Shown: piece by piece, positions 1-7,114 of the stretch | Layout of the letters: every line of letters starts with the position of its first letter | Numbering within the stretch: the stretch's first letter is position 1 | Source: Bacteroidales bacterium | Lineage (GTDB): Bacteria; Bacteroidota; Bacteroidia; Bacteroidales; UBA932 | Reading direction: 5' to 3' | Length of the DNA: 40,231 nt | NCBI GenBank assembly: GCA_017454265.1 | Contig: JAFTDJ010000057.1 | Location: 1-40,231, forward strand | Translations under genes and position numbers: made by a program | Notes under the pieces: generated by a model | What the model was told of the DNA's origin: nothing | What the model saw: only the letters and a program-made list of their open reading frames with translations | Database searches by the model: none

Positions 1-354
1 GGTGCGTACAGCCAGAGCTATTACAGGTGATTGACAAGAAGTCATGCAAAATTCACAGTCCCTCCGAGCTGCCTACACCACTTAGGAACAAAGATAAAAA
101 GAACACCGTAACCCCACATTGGAATCACAGTGCAAATCTAGAAGCATAATTCCGTGTCTTTGTGCAGGACCTGTGCCAGCTGCAGCGGCAACTCGTCCAC
201 AAAAACGCCCCCTGGTGTGGATGGGAAGCGAAAACATCTTTTTCTGGAAGCTATTTGATGCGTGTGAGGTGTCTACGGCCAGACTACCACCTGTCAGCAA
301 TGAGGCCGCCCGGTGTGCGGGCGGCCTCTTGAAAGGAGTATAGTTACCGTAATG
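1..354. other. Left-edge region without a supported gene
   Basis: I find no convincing gene here. A plus-strand frame is open from the window edge (base 3) to a TAA at 147-149, about 48 codons, and could be the tail of a gene entering from the left, but its composition resembles nothing I know. On the minus strand an ATG at 45 opens a frame that runs off the left edge. Two TAnnTTTG-like boxes (89-96 and 133-140, minus) lie upstream of that ATG, so a leftward gene could begin here. Neither reading is strong. Confidence 0.3.
302..328 (-). terminator. GC-rich hairpin downstream of the FISUMP lipoprotein gene
   Basis: A perfect 10-bp stem (GAGGCCGCCC pairing with GGGCGGCCTC) encloses a 7-base loop, 26 bases beyond the stop codon of the minus-strand FISUMP gene. 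The position suits a transcription end. No T-run follows on the minus strand, so it may act as an mRNA 3'-end stabiliser or a weak terminator. Confidence 0.45.
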
Positions 355-2205
355 CTATTCCACTACGCAGCGGACGGAACCGGCTTTTGCTTTATTAAAA
401 TTAGATGAATACATCTTAGGACTTTTATCATCTCTAAAATACATGCAATAGGCAGTAGTTGCACTTCTGTTTGTCGCAGACCAGATGTGGCTTCGCGCAT
501 TTACATTTGAGTATGAAGCGCCCCAGCAATCAATATATCCGGCAATAGGGAACACAAATGTGCCATTATATATAAATCTACTGCTCAATGAGTAATCCCA
601 ATCTGTGTCTTCCTGTTTCCACATGGGCTTCGATTCATCTCTGACAGGGACGCGATAACCCGGAGGACAGGGATCATAAATGGTTTTCCCGGAATTCTCC
701 CACAGGTCCGTTGGATCATCTTCATTCCATTTGCCGTCATCCACACTATAGACGTACACATAATCAAGAGGGTGGGAAATTGAGTACTCAGTGTTGACAA
801 GGCCATTATGCTTTACCATCTGGGTCCCGGAAACAGTAATAGGAGTGGAACCGGAGAATGCAGAATTGCTGGGAAATGGATCCTTTCGTCCCCATTGATA
901 ATAAAGGCCGATAGAAGTAGGGTTGGCGTCACCGGCGGACGCTGTTGCGTCAATGGCACCGAGGTTACGATCCATAATGTATGATGCTCCACAAAAATCT
1001 GTAGCGCTGATGTCAGAAATTGAACTATTGGGCACCCATATATGCCAACTCCATGAAATAGCACCTAACGCATTTCTCGCAGCAATAACTGCATTTCCGG
1101 CGTGAGGGCTGGCAGGCATCTTGAAATAGATGTAATCGCTGTCATAATCAACCTCGTCTATGACATCGATGCTTGAGGCTTCAGTTTTGTCATTATATGA
1201 TTCCCAAAGGACCTCAACACTCGATACAACTACTTTTGTATTGCTATTACCTTGTACGGATTTGAAACGGAATACCTTTTCTGAGTTTCCGGTGGGGTAG
1301 ACGATGTAACTATTAGCGCTCTTGTTTCCATTGCTCACATACAAATCATAACTGTCACTCTCGATTGACAGTGATGAAACATGCAAGGGTGCAACATAGT
1401 CGTGAAGATCACCGGCGGAAATAGTGGGAAGACTCAAATAGTCGTTTCTGCTTAGCGAGAAGGATTTATTTGTGGTAACATATTTTTTTATCTCGCCACC
1501 TTTGGTAAACTTGATTGTGAATCCTTCGCTGAAGGAGACGCCATTGGGGAAGTATGCGAAGTTTCTTTCGCCAGATTTAAAGGCTCCTGTAATTTCGGTC
1601 TTTGGCCCGTCTGTGCTGCGTTTATAATTCCATTCTTCACTATTTGCCTTTACTTGATAATAACCATAGCCTACTACTTCGCCATTATTGCCTGAAAAAA
1701 GATAAGCATCAAAATCTCCCACAGCCGAGAAAGATATAGCACTGCAGAGGTTACGCATAATAAAAGAGCTTCCGCTCAGATAACCGGCCATTAAAGGTCG
1801 GTTAGTATTTGAAAACTCACCGTAATAATATATGCTGTTATTTGCACTGCTCAAGGCATCGGCAGGGAAGTCTGCATAGTATGAGTCCGGGTCGTATGTT
1901 GTTACGCCTGTTAAATCTACTGTAATAGTTGCTGTCTTATCGTCAATGATATCGCCGGCGGTTAGGGTTACTGTTTTACCTTCATTTAGATAGCGTCCAT
2001 GAATAAATATTTGATCTCCAGCCTCCCAAGCGGTTTTCCCTGCATTATCAATTCCAAACTTGGTATCTTCATCGGCAATAGTAAAAGTGAAAGTGCGAAT
2101 CACAGAATCATAAGCGGGGGCGAGATCTATTTCAACTTTTTTATCACAGGAAACAGTCAATGCAGCGGCGCCCAATGCCAATGCAAAATATTTATAAAAT
2201 CTCAT
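355..2205 (-). CDS. FISUMP-domain lipoprotein with fimbrillin-like N-terminal region
   Basis: A predicted outer-membrane lipoprotein of 616 residues. I chose the ATG at 2205: it gives a signal peptide ending in the lipobox LTVSC and has GGGAGG upstream, while an ATG at 2232 would overlap the preceding small gene. The first half (with KTAWEAGDQI) resembles fimbrillin-like domains. The last third has FISUMP (Fibrobacter succinogenes major paralogous) landmarks: MDRNLGA, YYQWGRKDPF, YDPCPPGYRVP, an SATN segment and a terminal SVRCVVE. FISUMP proteins are surface proteins with no proven enzymatic role; binding is the usual guess. It is homologous to the FISUMP gene at 3761-5554. Its DNA is clearly AT-richer than that copy and the operon. 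It is co-transcribed with the 44-residue peptide gene just upstream. Confidence 0.85.
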   Translation of the reverse strand: MRFYKYFALALGAAALTVSCDKKVEIDLAPAYDSVIRTFTFTIADEDTKFGIDNAGKTAWEAGDQIFIHGRYLNEGKTVTLTAGDIIDDKTATITVDLTGVTTYDPDSYYADFPADALSSANNSIYYYGEFSNTNRPLMAGYLSGSSFIMRNLCSAISFSAVGDFDAYLFSGNNGEVVGYGYYQVKANSEEWNYKRSTDGPKTEITGAFKSGERNFAYFPNGVSFSEGFTIKFTKGGEIKKYVTTNKSFSLSRNDYLSLPTISAGDLHDYVAPLHVSSLSIESDSYDLYVSNGNKSANSYIVYPTGNSEKVFRFKSVQGNSNTKVVVSSVEVLWESYNDKTEASSIDVIDEVDYDSDYIYFKMPASPHAGNAVIAARNALGAISWSWHIWVPNSSISDISATDFCGASYIMDRNLGAIDATASAGDANPTSIGLYYQWGRKDPFPSNSAFSGSTPITVSGTQMVKHNGLVNTEYSISHPLDYVYVYSVDDGKWNEDDPTDLWENSGKTIYDPCPPGYRVPVRDESKPMWKQEDTDWDYSLSSRFIYNGTFVFPIAGYIDCWGASYSNVNARSHIWSATNRSATTAYCMYFRDDKSPKMYSSNFNKAKAGSVRCVVE

Positions 2206-2222
2206 TTTATTATCCTCCCTCT

Positions 2223-2357
2223 TTAAATCCACGTTATGTCAATGTCATCGCGTTTGTTGTAATCCGGGGCTCCAGCAGAATCGCATAGCACCTTCTGAGT
2301 CTTAATCTCAACCACCCTGCAATCGGGCGCGGTGTAAGTGGTGTCTAATTCTTTCAT
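2223..2357 (-). CDS. Small 44-residue protein, unknown function
   Basis: An open frame of 44 codons plus TAA begins MKELDTTYTAPDCRVVEIKT and ends DIDITWI. It has no signal peptide. The pattern (short polar N-terminus, APxxxVVEIKTQ, Asp-rich end) resembles small proteins often found just upstream of surface lipoprotein genes in Bacteroidales; I do not recognise a named family. It is the first gene after a -7 box at 2392-2399 and ends 17 bases before the ATG of the FISUMP lipoprotein, so the two form an operon. It may be a real peptide or a leader whose translation affects the next gene. Confidence 0.6.
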   Translation of the reverse strand: MKELDTTYTAPDCRVVEIKTQKVLCDSAGAPDYNKRDDIDITWI

Positions 2358-2391
2358 ATTTTTGAGTTTTAGTGATTTGACGGTTGATTAA

Positions 2392-2399
2392 CAAAGCTA
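2392..2399 (-). promoter_or_regulatory. -7 promoter box of the small-protein/FISUMP unit
   Basis: On the minus strand this reads TAGCTTTG, matching the Bacteroidota -7 consensus TAnnTTTG, about 34 bases before the ATG at 2357. No good TTTG sits at the normal -33 distance. An AraC-type operator lies 28 bases upstream, as expected for an activator-dependent promoter. Confidence 0.65.
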
Positions 2400-2415
2400 C
2401 GCATTAAAACTTCAT

Positions 2416-2424
2416 GGGGGGGGG
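2416..2424. repeat. Nine-base G homopolymer between operator and -7 box
   Basis: An uninterrupted run of nine G (C on the transcribed strand) sits in the 28-base gap between the putative operator (2428-2454) and the -7 box (2392-2399). Tracts like this slip during replication, and a length change here would alter operator-promoter spacing and helical phase. The tract is seen; the regulatory effect is inferred. Confidence 0.7.
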
Positions 2425-2427
2425 TAA

Positions 2428-2454
2428 ATTGCGAATAAACACCTGCAATTTGCG
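2428..2454 (-). promoter_or_regulatory. Putative operator site A of the XylR-like regulator
   Basis: On the minus strand: CGCAAATTGC, seven bases, TATTCGCAAT. Two CGCAAWTT half-sites in direct repeat start exactly 21 bp (two helical turns) apart. The same layout occurs at 26029-26055 and 28531-28557. The gap to the -7 box is 28 bases. AraC/XylR-family activators typically bind direct repeats with about this spacing next to the promoter, so the regulator at 26038-27204 is the likely ligand. Confidence 0.65.
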
Positions 2455-2455
2455 C

Positions 2456-2483
2456 AAAAATGGCGGCCTCAGCAGGGGCCGCC
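2456..2483 (-). terminator. Rho-independent terminator at the end of the PUL operon
   Basis: On the minus strand a GGCGGCC/GGCCGCC stem with an 8-base loop is followed by ATTTTT, 24 bases beyond the stop codon of the last GH18 gene. This ends the 14-gene operon and separates it from the small-protein/FISUMP unit, whose operator begins two bases beyond the T-run. Confidence 0.75.
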
Positions 2484-2507
2484 ACCGAAAAAAAACACAA
2501 AAAGCGC

Positions 2508-3776
2508 TTATTCCGCAGTCATCATCCCGTACAGGGCCTTACGCTGGGTGCCGGCGGAATCGTCTTCTCGGTATTCCCAGATGAAGCAGCCCAGCAGCCC
2601 CGTCTTCTTGAGGTACTCTACGCGGCAGCGGATAGACTCGGCGTCTTCGTAACTGGCGTACATGATGCCCGTGGCATTGCCCAGGAAGCAGCTCTTGCTC
2701 TCCTCGTCCCACCAGCGTATGTTGTACCCGGCCACGCTCCTGCCTTTGGCCGTGCCCTTCTCGAGGGCCTCCCTGGCCATGGCATAAGATACCGAAGACG
2801 GATACACGTCGCCGTCTCCGTGGCCGTAGAAGCCTATGCCGTAATTCATCCTGTCGTATGGGATGCCCTGCTCCTTGTGATACCCCTCTATGCAGTCGGC
2901 CCCGCCCCTTGCATTGTTGAACCTTGAGCTGCGGTACAACGGAGAGTTGTGCCTTTGCTTGCCCGGATCCTTGGGATAAGGGTCGCCCATGGAATAAGTC
3001 ATCACGTTGATGTAATCGACCCATTCCAGCACCTCCTTGTAGTTGATGTAGTCTGCCGAATGGTAGTCGTCGGAGGAGGCTGCAAAGGTAATGAGCTTGT
3101 CTTTGCCCAGGGCCTCGCGCAAATCCTTCACAAGCGTAGAGAAGTTCTTCTTGTCCGCCTTGTCGGCGCCGTTGTAGTAGATGCTGCCGTCGTCGAGGTA
3201 AGTCTTGGCCGCATAGGTGGGGTACTCCCAGTCCAGGTCCACCCCGTCCAGGTTGTACTCGTTGCAAATGCGTACGCATTCGCTGCAGAACAGGGCCCGC
3301 TTGGTATCGTCTTTGGCCATCTCAGAGAAGCCGTCGGCATTCTTGCCCCAGCCGCCGATGAAAAGCAGCAGCTTGAGTTCAGGGTAATCGTTCTTGTACG
3401 CGGCGAGCCGCTTGAGGTAAGAAGGCCCCGGGCTCTTGATTTCGAGTCCGCCGTCGCCGCTCTTGGGATTCACAAAGCGGGCGTGTCCCACGTTGATATG
3501 CGTAAAGCATTTGACGTCTTCCAGCGTGGGAAAGTCCTCGGACGGGGTGTACTCGGTAAAGTAACAGCAGATTACCGGAGTCTTGCCAAGGCGCGCAAGC
3601 CGTTCCGCATCAGGCCCCGAAGGTTCATCGGGCCCCGAGGGCTCATCGGGCCCGGACGGCTCGTCCGGAACCACGGGATCCGGTCCCGGAGGCGGCGGAA
3701 CTACGGGGTCCACTTTGGGCCCGCATCCCGCCGCCAGCAGGAACAGAAGTGTGAGTAATGCTATTCGGCAACGCAT
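2508..3776 (-). CDS. GH18 chitinase-like surface lipoprotein (second copy, last gene of operon)
   Basis: A 422-residue secreted glycosidase of family GH18 (chitinases and endo-beta-N-acetylglucosaminidases). A lipobox LAAGC (Cys18) gives an anchored lipoprotein. A Pro/Glu/Asp/Gly linker with three EPSGPD repeats (residues 39-56) is followed by the GH18 barrel: HINVGHARF, LLFIGGWG, then the catalytic DxxDxDxE motif in LDGVDLDWEYP (D177, D180, D182, E184), and YINVMTYSMGD. The general acid is therefore intact. The start overlaps the end of the FISUMP gene by 16 bases, suggesting coupled translation. It probably makes endo-cuts in a GlcNAc-containing glycan at the cell surface before SusCD import. 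The family alone does not separate chitin from N-glycan or other GlcNAc polymers. Confidence 0.9.
   Translation of the reverse strand: MRCRIALLTLLFLLAAGCGPKVDPVVPPPPGPDPVVPDEPSGPDEPSGPDEPSGPDAERLARLGKTPVICCYFTEYTPSEDFPTLEDVKCFTHINVGHARFVNPKSGDGGLEIKSPGPSYLKRLAAYKNDYPELKLLLFIGGWGKNADGFSEMAKDDTKRALFCSECVRICNEYNLDGVDLDWEYPTYAAKTYLDDGSIYYNGADKADKKNFSTLVKDLREALGKDKLITFAASSDDYHSADYINYKEVLEWVDYINVMTYSMGDPYPKDPGKQRHNSPLYRSSRFNNARGGADCIEGYHKEQGIPYDRMNYGIGFYGHGDGDVYPSSVSYAMAREALEKGTAKGRSVAGYNIRWWDEESKSCFLGNATGIMYASYEDAESIRCRVEYLKKTGLLGCFIWEYREDDSAGTQRKALYGMMTAE
3609..3662 (-). repeat. Three 18-bp tandem repeats encoding EPSGPD linker units
   Basis: Three consecutive 18-bp units encode EPSGPD in the linker between the lipid-anchored N-terminus and the GH18 domain. 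They are nearly identical at DNA level, so linker length could vary between strains and change how far the enzyme reaches from the surface. Confidence 0.75.
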
Positions 3777-5554
3777 CGCACTGAACCGAGTCTTGCTTTG
3801 GGGGCGCTTCCAAGCTTGAATGTGCCCTTGTCATATCGCAGGTCGGCACAGGCCGCTTTTGCCTCACTCCCGTGAGCCGTCCAGTAGAGAGTACGTGCGC
3901 CAACTTTGGCCATTCCCTTGACATCGTAGTCGTCGCGGTAGCCGGCGATGGGGAACACCGCAACGGGCTCGCCGATGGTAAGCCATCCGTTGGTGCCGTC
4001 GGCCTTCCAGCCGGCCGCAGCAGTGAGGTTGCCGCTCCAGAAAGGCTTGTTAGTGTTGCGCGCAGGCACGCGGTATCCCGGAGGACAAGGGTCATAGATG
4101 CTCTTCTCGTCGTTGCTCCAGAGGGTCTCATCCACTTCGTCCATCCAGTTGCCATCGTTGGTGTGGCCCAACAGGCGCGGGTTCCCGATGGCGTCGGCGA
4201 GCGAAATCTGCCCGGCTGCCACTTCTTCCGCAGCGCCCACGTATGCCGCCAGGTCGTTCTTGAGCGCCGTGGGAGAATTCACGAACGGATCTTTGCGCCC
4301 CCACTGGTACACCAAACCGTAGGAAAGCGGATCCACCATGCCCTCGGCCTTGGTGTCCACCAGCGCGCCCAGATTGCGGCTCATTACCGCGGCCCCCATG
4401 ATGTCGCCGTAGGAGTCGGCCGTGACGGGTGTCTGCGGCACCCAGATGTGCCAGCTCCAGAGGATGGCTCCGTCGGCGTCGCGGGCTGCTACCACGGCGT
4501 TGCCGGGATGCAGGGCGGCGGGCATATGGATGATGATGTAGTCGTCGGCATAAGCGGCAGAAGCCACTACGCTGCCCGATGCAGGCTCCTCTGTGGTATT
4601 CCAGGTCTCCCAGAGCACCTCGGCGGAGGCGGGCTCGCCTATCTCCTGCTTGCTGCCGCCCTTCAGTGCCTTGAACTTGTAGGCGCCGGGAGCAGAAACG
4701 ATGTAGCAGTTGGCTCCGCCGGCGGCATCGAGGCTGATGATGTCGTCCGACAGAGGGTCGTCGTAATCTTCCAGAGCTGCGGTGATGTCGCCCAGATCGA
4801 GCACTCCTCCGCGCACCAGCGATACCGCGTTGTGCACGAAGTAGGCCTTCACTGCCTTGCCTCCTTTGCGGAGCTTGAGGGCGAAGCCCTTCTCAAGTTC
4901 GATGTCTCCGGGGAAGCAGACCAGGTTTGCACCCTTGACGAAGGGGGCGGTAACGGCCTGGATGGGGTCTCCCTTGTACTGCAACAGGTTCTCCACGGCA
5001 TCTGTAACCTTCACCTGGAGGAACTCGTAACCGAGCACGGCCTTCTTGTTGCCGGAGAAGGCATACTCCTCGTAGTCACCGTTTACGGTAAAGCTGACGG
5101 CGGAGCATACGGGCTTGAAGGTGAAGGTGTCGCCCACGTTGCAGGCCGCCATTATCTCGCGGTTGGTGGTGTTGAACTTGCTGTAGAAGAAACAGTGGGG
5201 CAGGTTGTCCACAGCTTCTGCGGGCCAGGCTGCGTAGAGCGTGCTCTTGCAGTCTTCGCGCTCGTAGGGGAACAGGTTCTCAACGCTCTTGGTGGCGGTG
5301 CGTCCTTTGATGTCGCCCGCCTCAAGGGTTACGGTAACCTGCGTGGAAGCATATTCTCCGTGGATGACTATCTTGTCACCTGCCGCCCAGGCCGTCTTTG
5401 CTCCGCCTTCCGGCAGCACAAAGTTCAGCGTCAGGGTCACAGGCTCAGGTTCCGGCTCGGGTTCCGGCTCGGGGTTGACGGGATTGCACGAAGCAAGCAT
5501 CGCCGCCGCGCTTACAGCGGCGATGGCATATAGGAATTTCTTAGGATCGAACAT
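3761..5554 (-). CDS. FISUMP-domain lipoprotein with fimbrillin-like N-terminal region (operon copy)
   Basis: A 597-residue predicted surface lipoprotein. Signal peptide and lipobox (LASC), then a Pro-Glu repeat linker (PEPEPEPEPEP). An N-terminal part with KTAWAAGDKIVIHGEY resembles fimbrillin-type domains. The C-terminal FISUMP region has MSRNLGALVDT, YQWGRKDPF, YDPCPPGYRVP, AGYRDD and terminal SVRCVAE. Domain order matches the lipoprotein at 355-2205, so they are paralogs; this copy has the high GC of the operon. It sits between the BACON lipoproteins and the GH18 gene, where PULs usually encode surface glycan-binding proteins. A role in binding the operon's glycan is inferred from position; no catalytic motif is visible. 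Confidence 0.85.
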   Translation of the reverse strand: MFDPKKFLYAIAAVSAAAMLASCNPVNPEPEPEPEPEPVTLTLNFVLPEGGAKTAWAAGDKIVIHGEYASTQVTVTLEAGDIKGRTATKSVENLFPYEREDCKSTLYAAWPAEAVDNLPHCFFYSKFNTTNREIMAACNVGDTFTFKPVCSAVSFTVNGDYEEYAFSGNKKAVLGYEFLQVKVTDAVENLLQYKGDPIQAVTAPFVKGANLVCFPGDIELEKGFALKLRKGGKAVKAYFVHNAVSLVRGGVLDLGDITAALEDYDDPLSDDIISLDAAGGANCYIVSAPGAYKFKALKGGSKQEIGEPASAEVLWETWNTTEEPASGSVVASAAYADDYIIIHMPAALHPGNAVVAARDADGAILWSWHIWVPQTPVTADSYGDIMGAAVMSRNLGALVDTKAEGMVDPLSYGLVYQWGRKDPFVNSPTALKNDLAAYVGAAEEVAAGQISLADAIGNPRLLGHTNDGNWMDEVDETLWSNDEKSIYDPCPPGYRVPARNTNKPFWSGNLTAAAGWKADGTNGWLTIGEPVAVFPIAGYRDDYDVKGMAKVGARTLYWTAHGSEAKAACADLRYDKGTFKLGSAPKARLGSVRCVAE

Positions 5555-5569
5555 AGTCTTGCAGATTAA

Positions 5570-7111
5570 TTATTCTTCGTCCCAATTCATAGGTGCGGTA
5601 AATTCGTACCACTCCAGAACGGCTGTGCCGGGGTCCTGGCCCGATACCTGGTCGTTACCTATGTACATATTTATCTTGCTGCCCCACTTGCAAGTGTGCA
5701 GGATGTCGTCGGAAGTGTCGAACGAACCCATTTCCACTCCGTTGCAGAGGTAGGTCACATGGCAGTAGTCGGCGCCGCTCGGGTCGAACTTGTAGGTAAT
5801 CTCGATGGGTTTGCTGAAGTCCACCGCCGTGTAGCCGTCGAGCGAGGGCTTGCCGCTCTTGCCGGAGCCGGATGCATTGAAGTCGAAGCTGATCTTGCCG
5901 TCTATGGGACGTACGTCAACCTTGAACTCGATGCCGTCGCTGAAGCAGAACCAGTGGCGTACCCGCGAGCCGCCGGCAATATTGCTCCAGCGGAAGGTGT
6001 AGGTGCCGAAGGGCATGTCTCCCTGGTTCAGACGGGCTTTGGCGCTGAACAGCGTGCCCACGTCTTTGGTGTATGCCGGGGGATTGGCCCAGTCGCTCTT
6101 CCAGGCACCCATCTCATCGTTGTCCATAAGCTTGCGCACGGGCGAGATAGGATACGCCTGCTTGAGCACTATGTCTTTCACCGCCACCGCGTCGCCCGGA
6201 TTGGCAGCCACGGTCTTGAGGGTTATGGTGCTCTTTCTCATGGCGCTGCCTGCCGAGTTATCCTTGAGGGTGAGCTTAAGCACATCGTCTCCGTCGTGCC
6301 CGTCGGGATTCACGATCTCGAACCAGTCTTCGCCGCCCTTCTCGGCAGTCCACCTGGCGTTGGACACCACGCTCAGCTCCACGCTCAGCTGGTCGAATCC
6401 GGCGCGTATCTCAAAGGTGTCGGGGTCGAGCTGCACACCGTCCTGGGTGACTTTCACCAGGCCGCGCTCCTCGTCGTGACGATCGTAAATTGCCACGGCT
6501 GCGTAGCGTTTCTCCCCGGAGTTCTCTCCGGCGCTGAGCTTCACTACGCCGTCCAGGGTACCGGAGGCTCCTTCGGTGATGCTCAGCCAGTTGCCTTCTA
6601 TGACCTTGGCGGTCCAGTTCTGGTTGGAGAGCACATTGACGGTAAGAGAGCCGCCGGCTTTTTCGAGCATCAGGCCCTCGTCAAGCCCCGCTTCGGGCAC
6701 GTTGAGGTAGGCTATACCCTTCTGGTACACCGGCACGGTCTTGCCTATCCAGCCGCCGCTCGCGATTTCTATGTAGTCGGTGCGGTCGTCGAGCTGATCG
6801 TTGTCGTAGTACTGTACGCGTACGGAAGTGCTCTCACCCTTGCCGGTATGCACCAGTGAATCGGCCACGGCCTCTCCTTCCTCAACTTCTATGATGCACC
6901 AGTCGGGGTGGTAGCTCCGGATTGTCCACTTCTGGGTAGATTTCACCGTAATGGTGAAGGCCTTGGGCGAGATGGCGTCCAGGCTGTAGCTGTCGGCCAC
7001 CCTGTAGCGCAGATCTACGGAAGGAAGTGTATCGTCCGGCTTCTGGCCGCAGGCGCACAGCCCTGCAATGAGGGTTGCGGCCGCGCAGAATAAGGAAATA
7101 TACTTTTTCAT
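5570..7111 (-). CDS. BACON-domain lipoprotein, probable surface glycan-binding protein
   Basis: 513 residues, signal peptide with lipobox LCAC. Three BACON-like Ig repeats follow (roughly residues 45-130, 145-225 and 235-315), each with the typical hydrophobic-W-T/S-A segments: STQKWTIRS, SNQNWTAKV with GNWLSI, and SNARWTAEK with DWFEI. The C-terminal about 180 residues form a different, aromatic-rich domain (GTYTFRWSNI, HWFCFSDG, VLEWYEF) that could be a beta-sandwich carbohydrate-binding module. BACON domains are spacers common in PUL surface proteins. The gene is three bases from the preceding BACON gene and 15 from the next, so it is part of the operon. It takes the place of SusE/SusF-type binders. 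The ligand is unknown. Confidence 0.85.
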   Translation of the reverse strand: MKKYISLFCAAATLIAGLCACGQKPDDTLPSVDLRYRVADSYSLDAISPKAFTITVKSTQKWTIRSYHPDWCIIEVEEGEAVADSLVHTGKGESTSVRVQYYDNDQLDDRTDYIEIASGGWIGKTVPVYQKGIAYLNVPEAGLDEGLMLEKAGGSLTVNVLSNQNWTAKVIEGNWLSITEGASGTLDGVVKLSAGENSGEKRYAAVAIYDRHDEERGLVKVTQDGVQLDPDTFEIRAGFDQLSVELSVVSNARWTAEKGGEDWFEIVNPDGHDGDDVLKLTLKDNSAGSAMRKSTITLKTVAANPGDAVAVKDIVLKQAYPISPVRKLMDNDEMGAWKSDWANPPAYTKDVGTLFSAKARLNQGDMPFGTYTFRWSNIAGGSRVRHWFCFSDGIEFKVDVRPIDGKISFDFNASGSGKSGKPSLDGYTAVDFSKPIEITYKFDPSGADYCHVTYLCNGVEMGSFDTSDDILHTCKWGSKINMYIGNDQVSGQDPGTAVLEWYEFTAPMNWDEE

Positions 7112-7114
7112 GGT

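Noticed and set aside
82-343. Two overlapping short open frames near the left edge (82-300 minus, 119-343 plus)
   Set aside because: Both are short, overlap each other on opposite strands, have odd Cys/Arg-rich composition and no start signals; one runs through the terminator-like hairpin.
3872-5533. Long plus-strand open frame (553 codons) opposite the operon FISUMP gene
   Set aside because: It is antisense to a gene with a signal peptide and clear domains. High GC at third codon positions keeps the opposite frame open, and its translation shows no recognisable motif.
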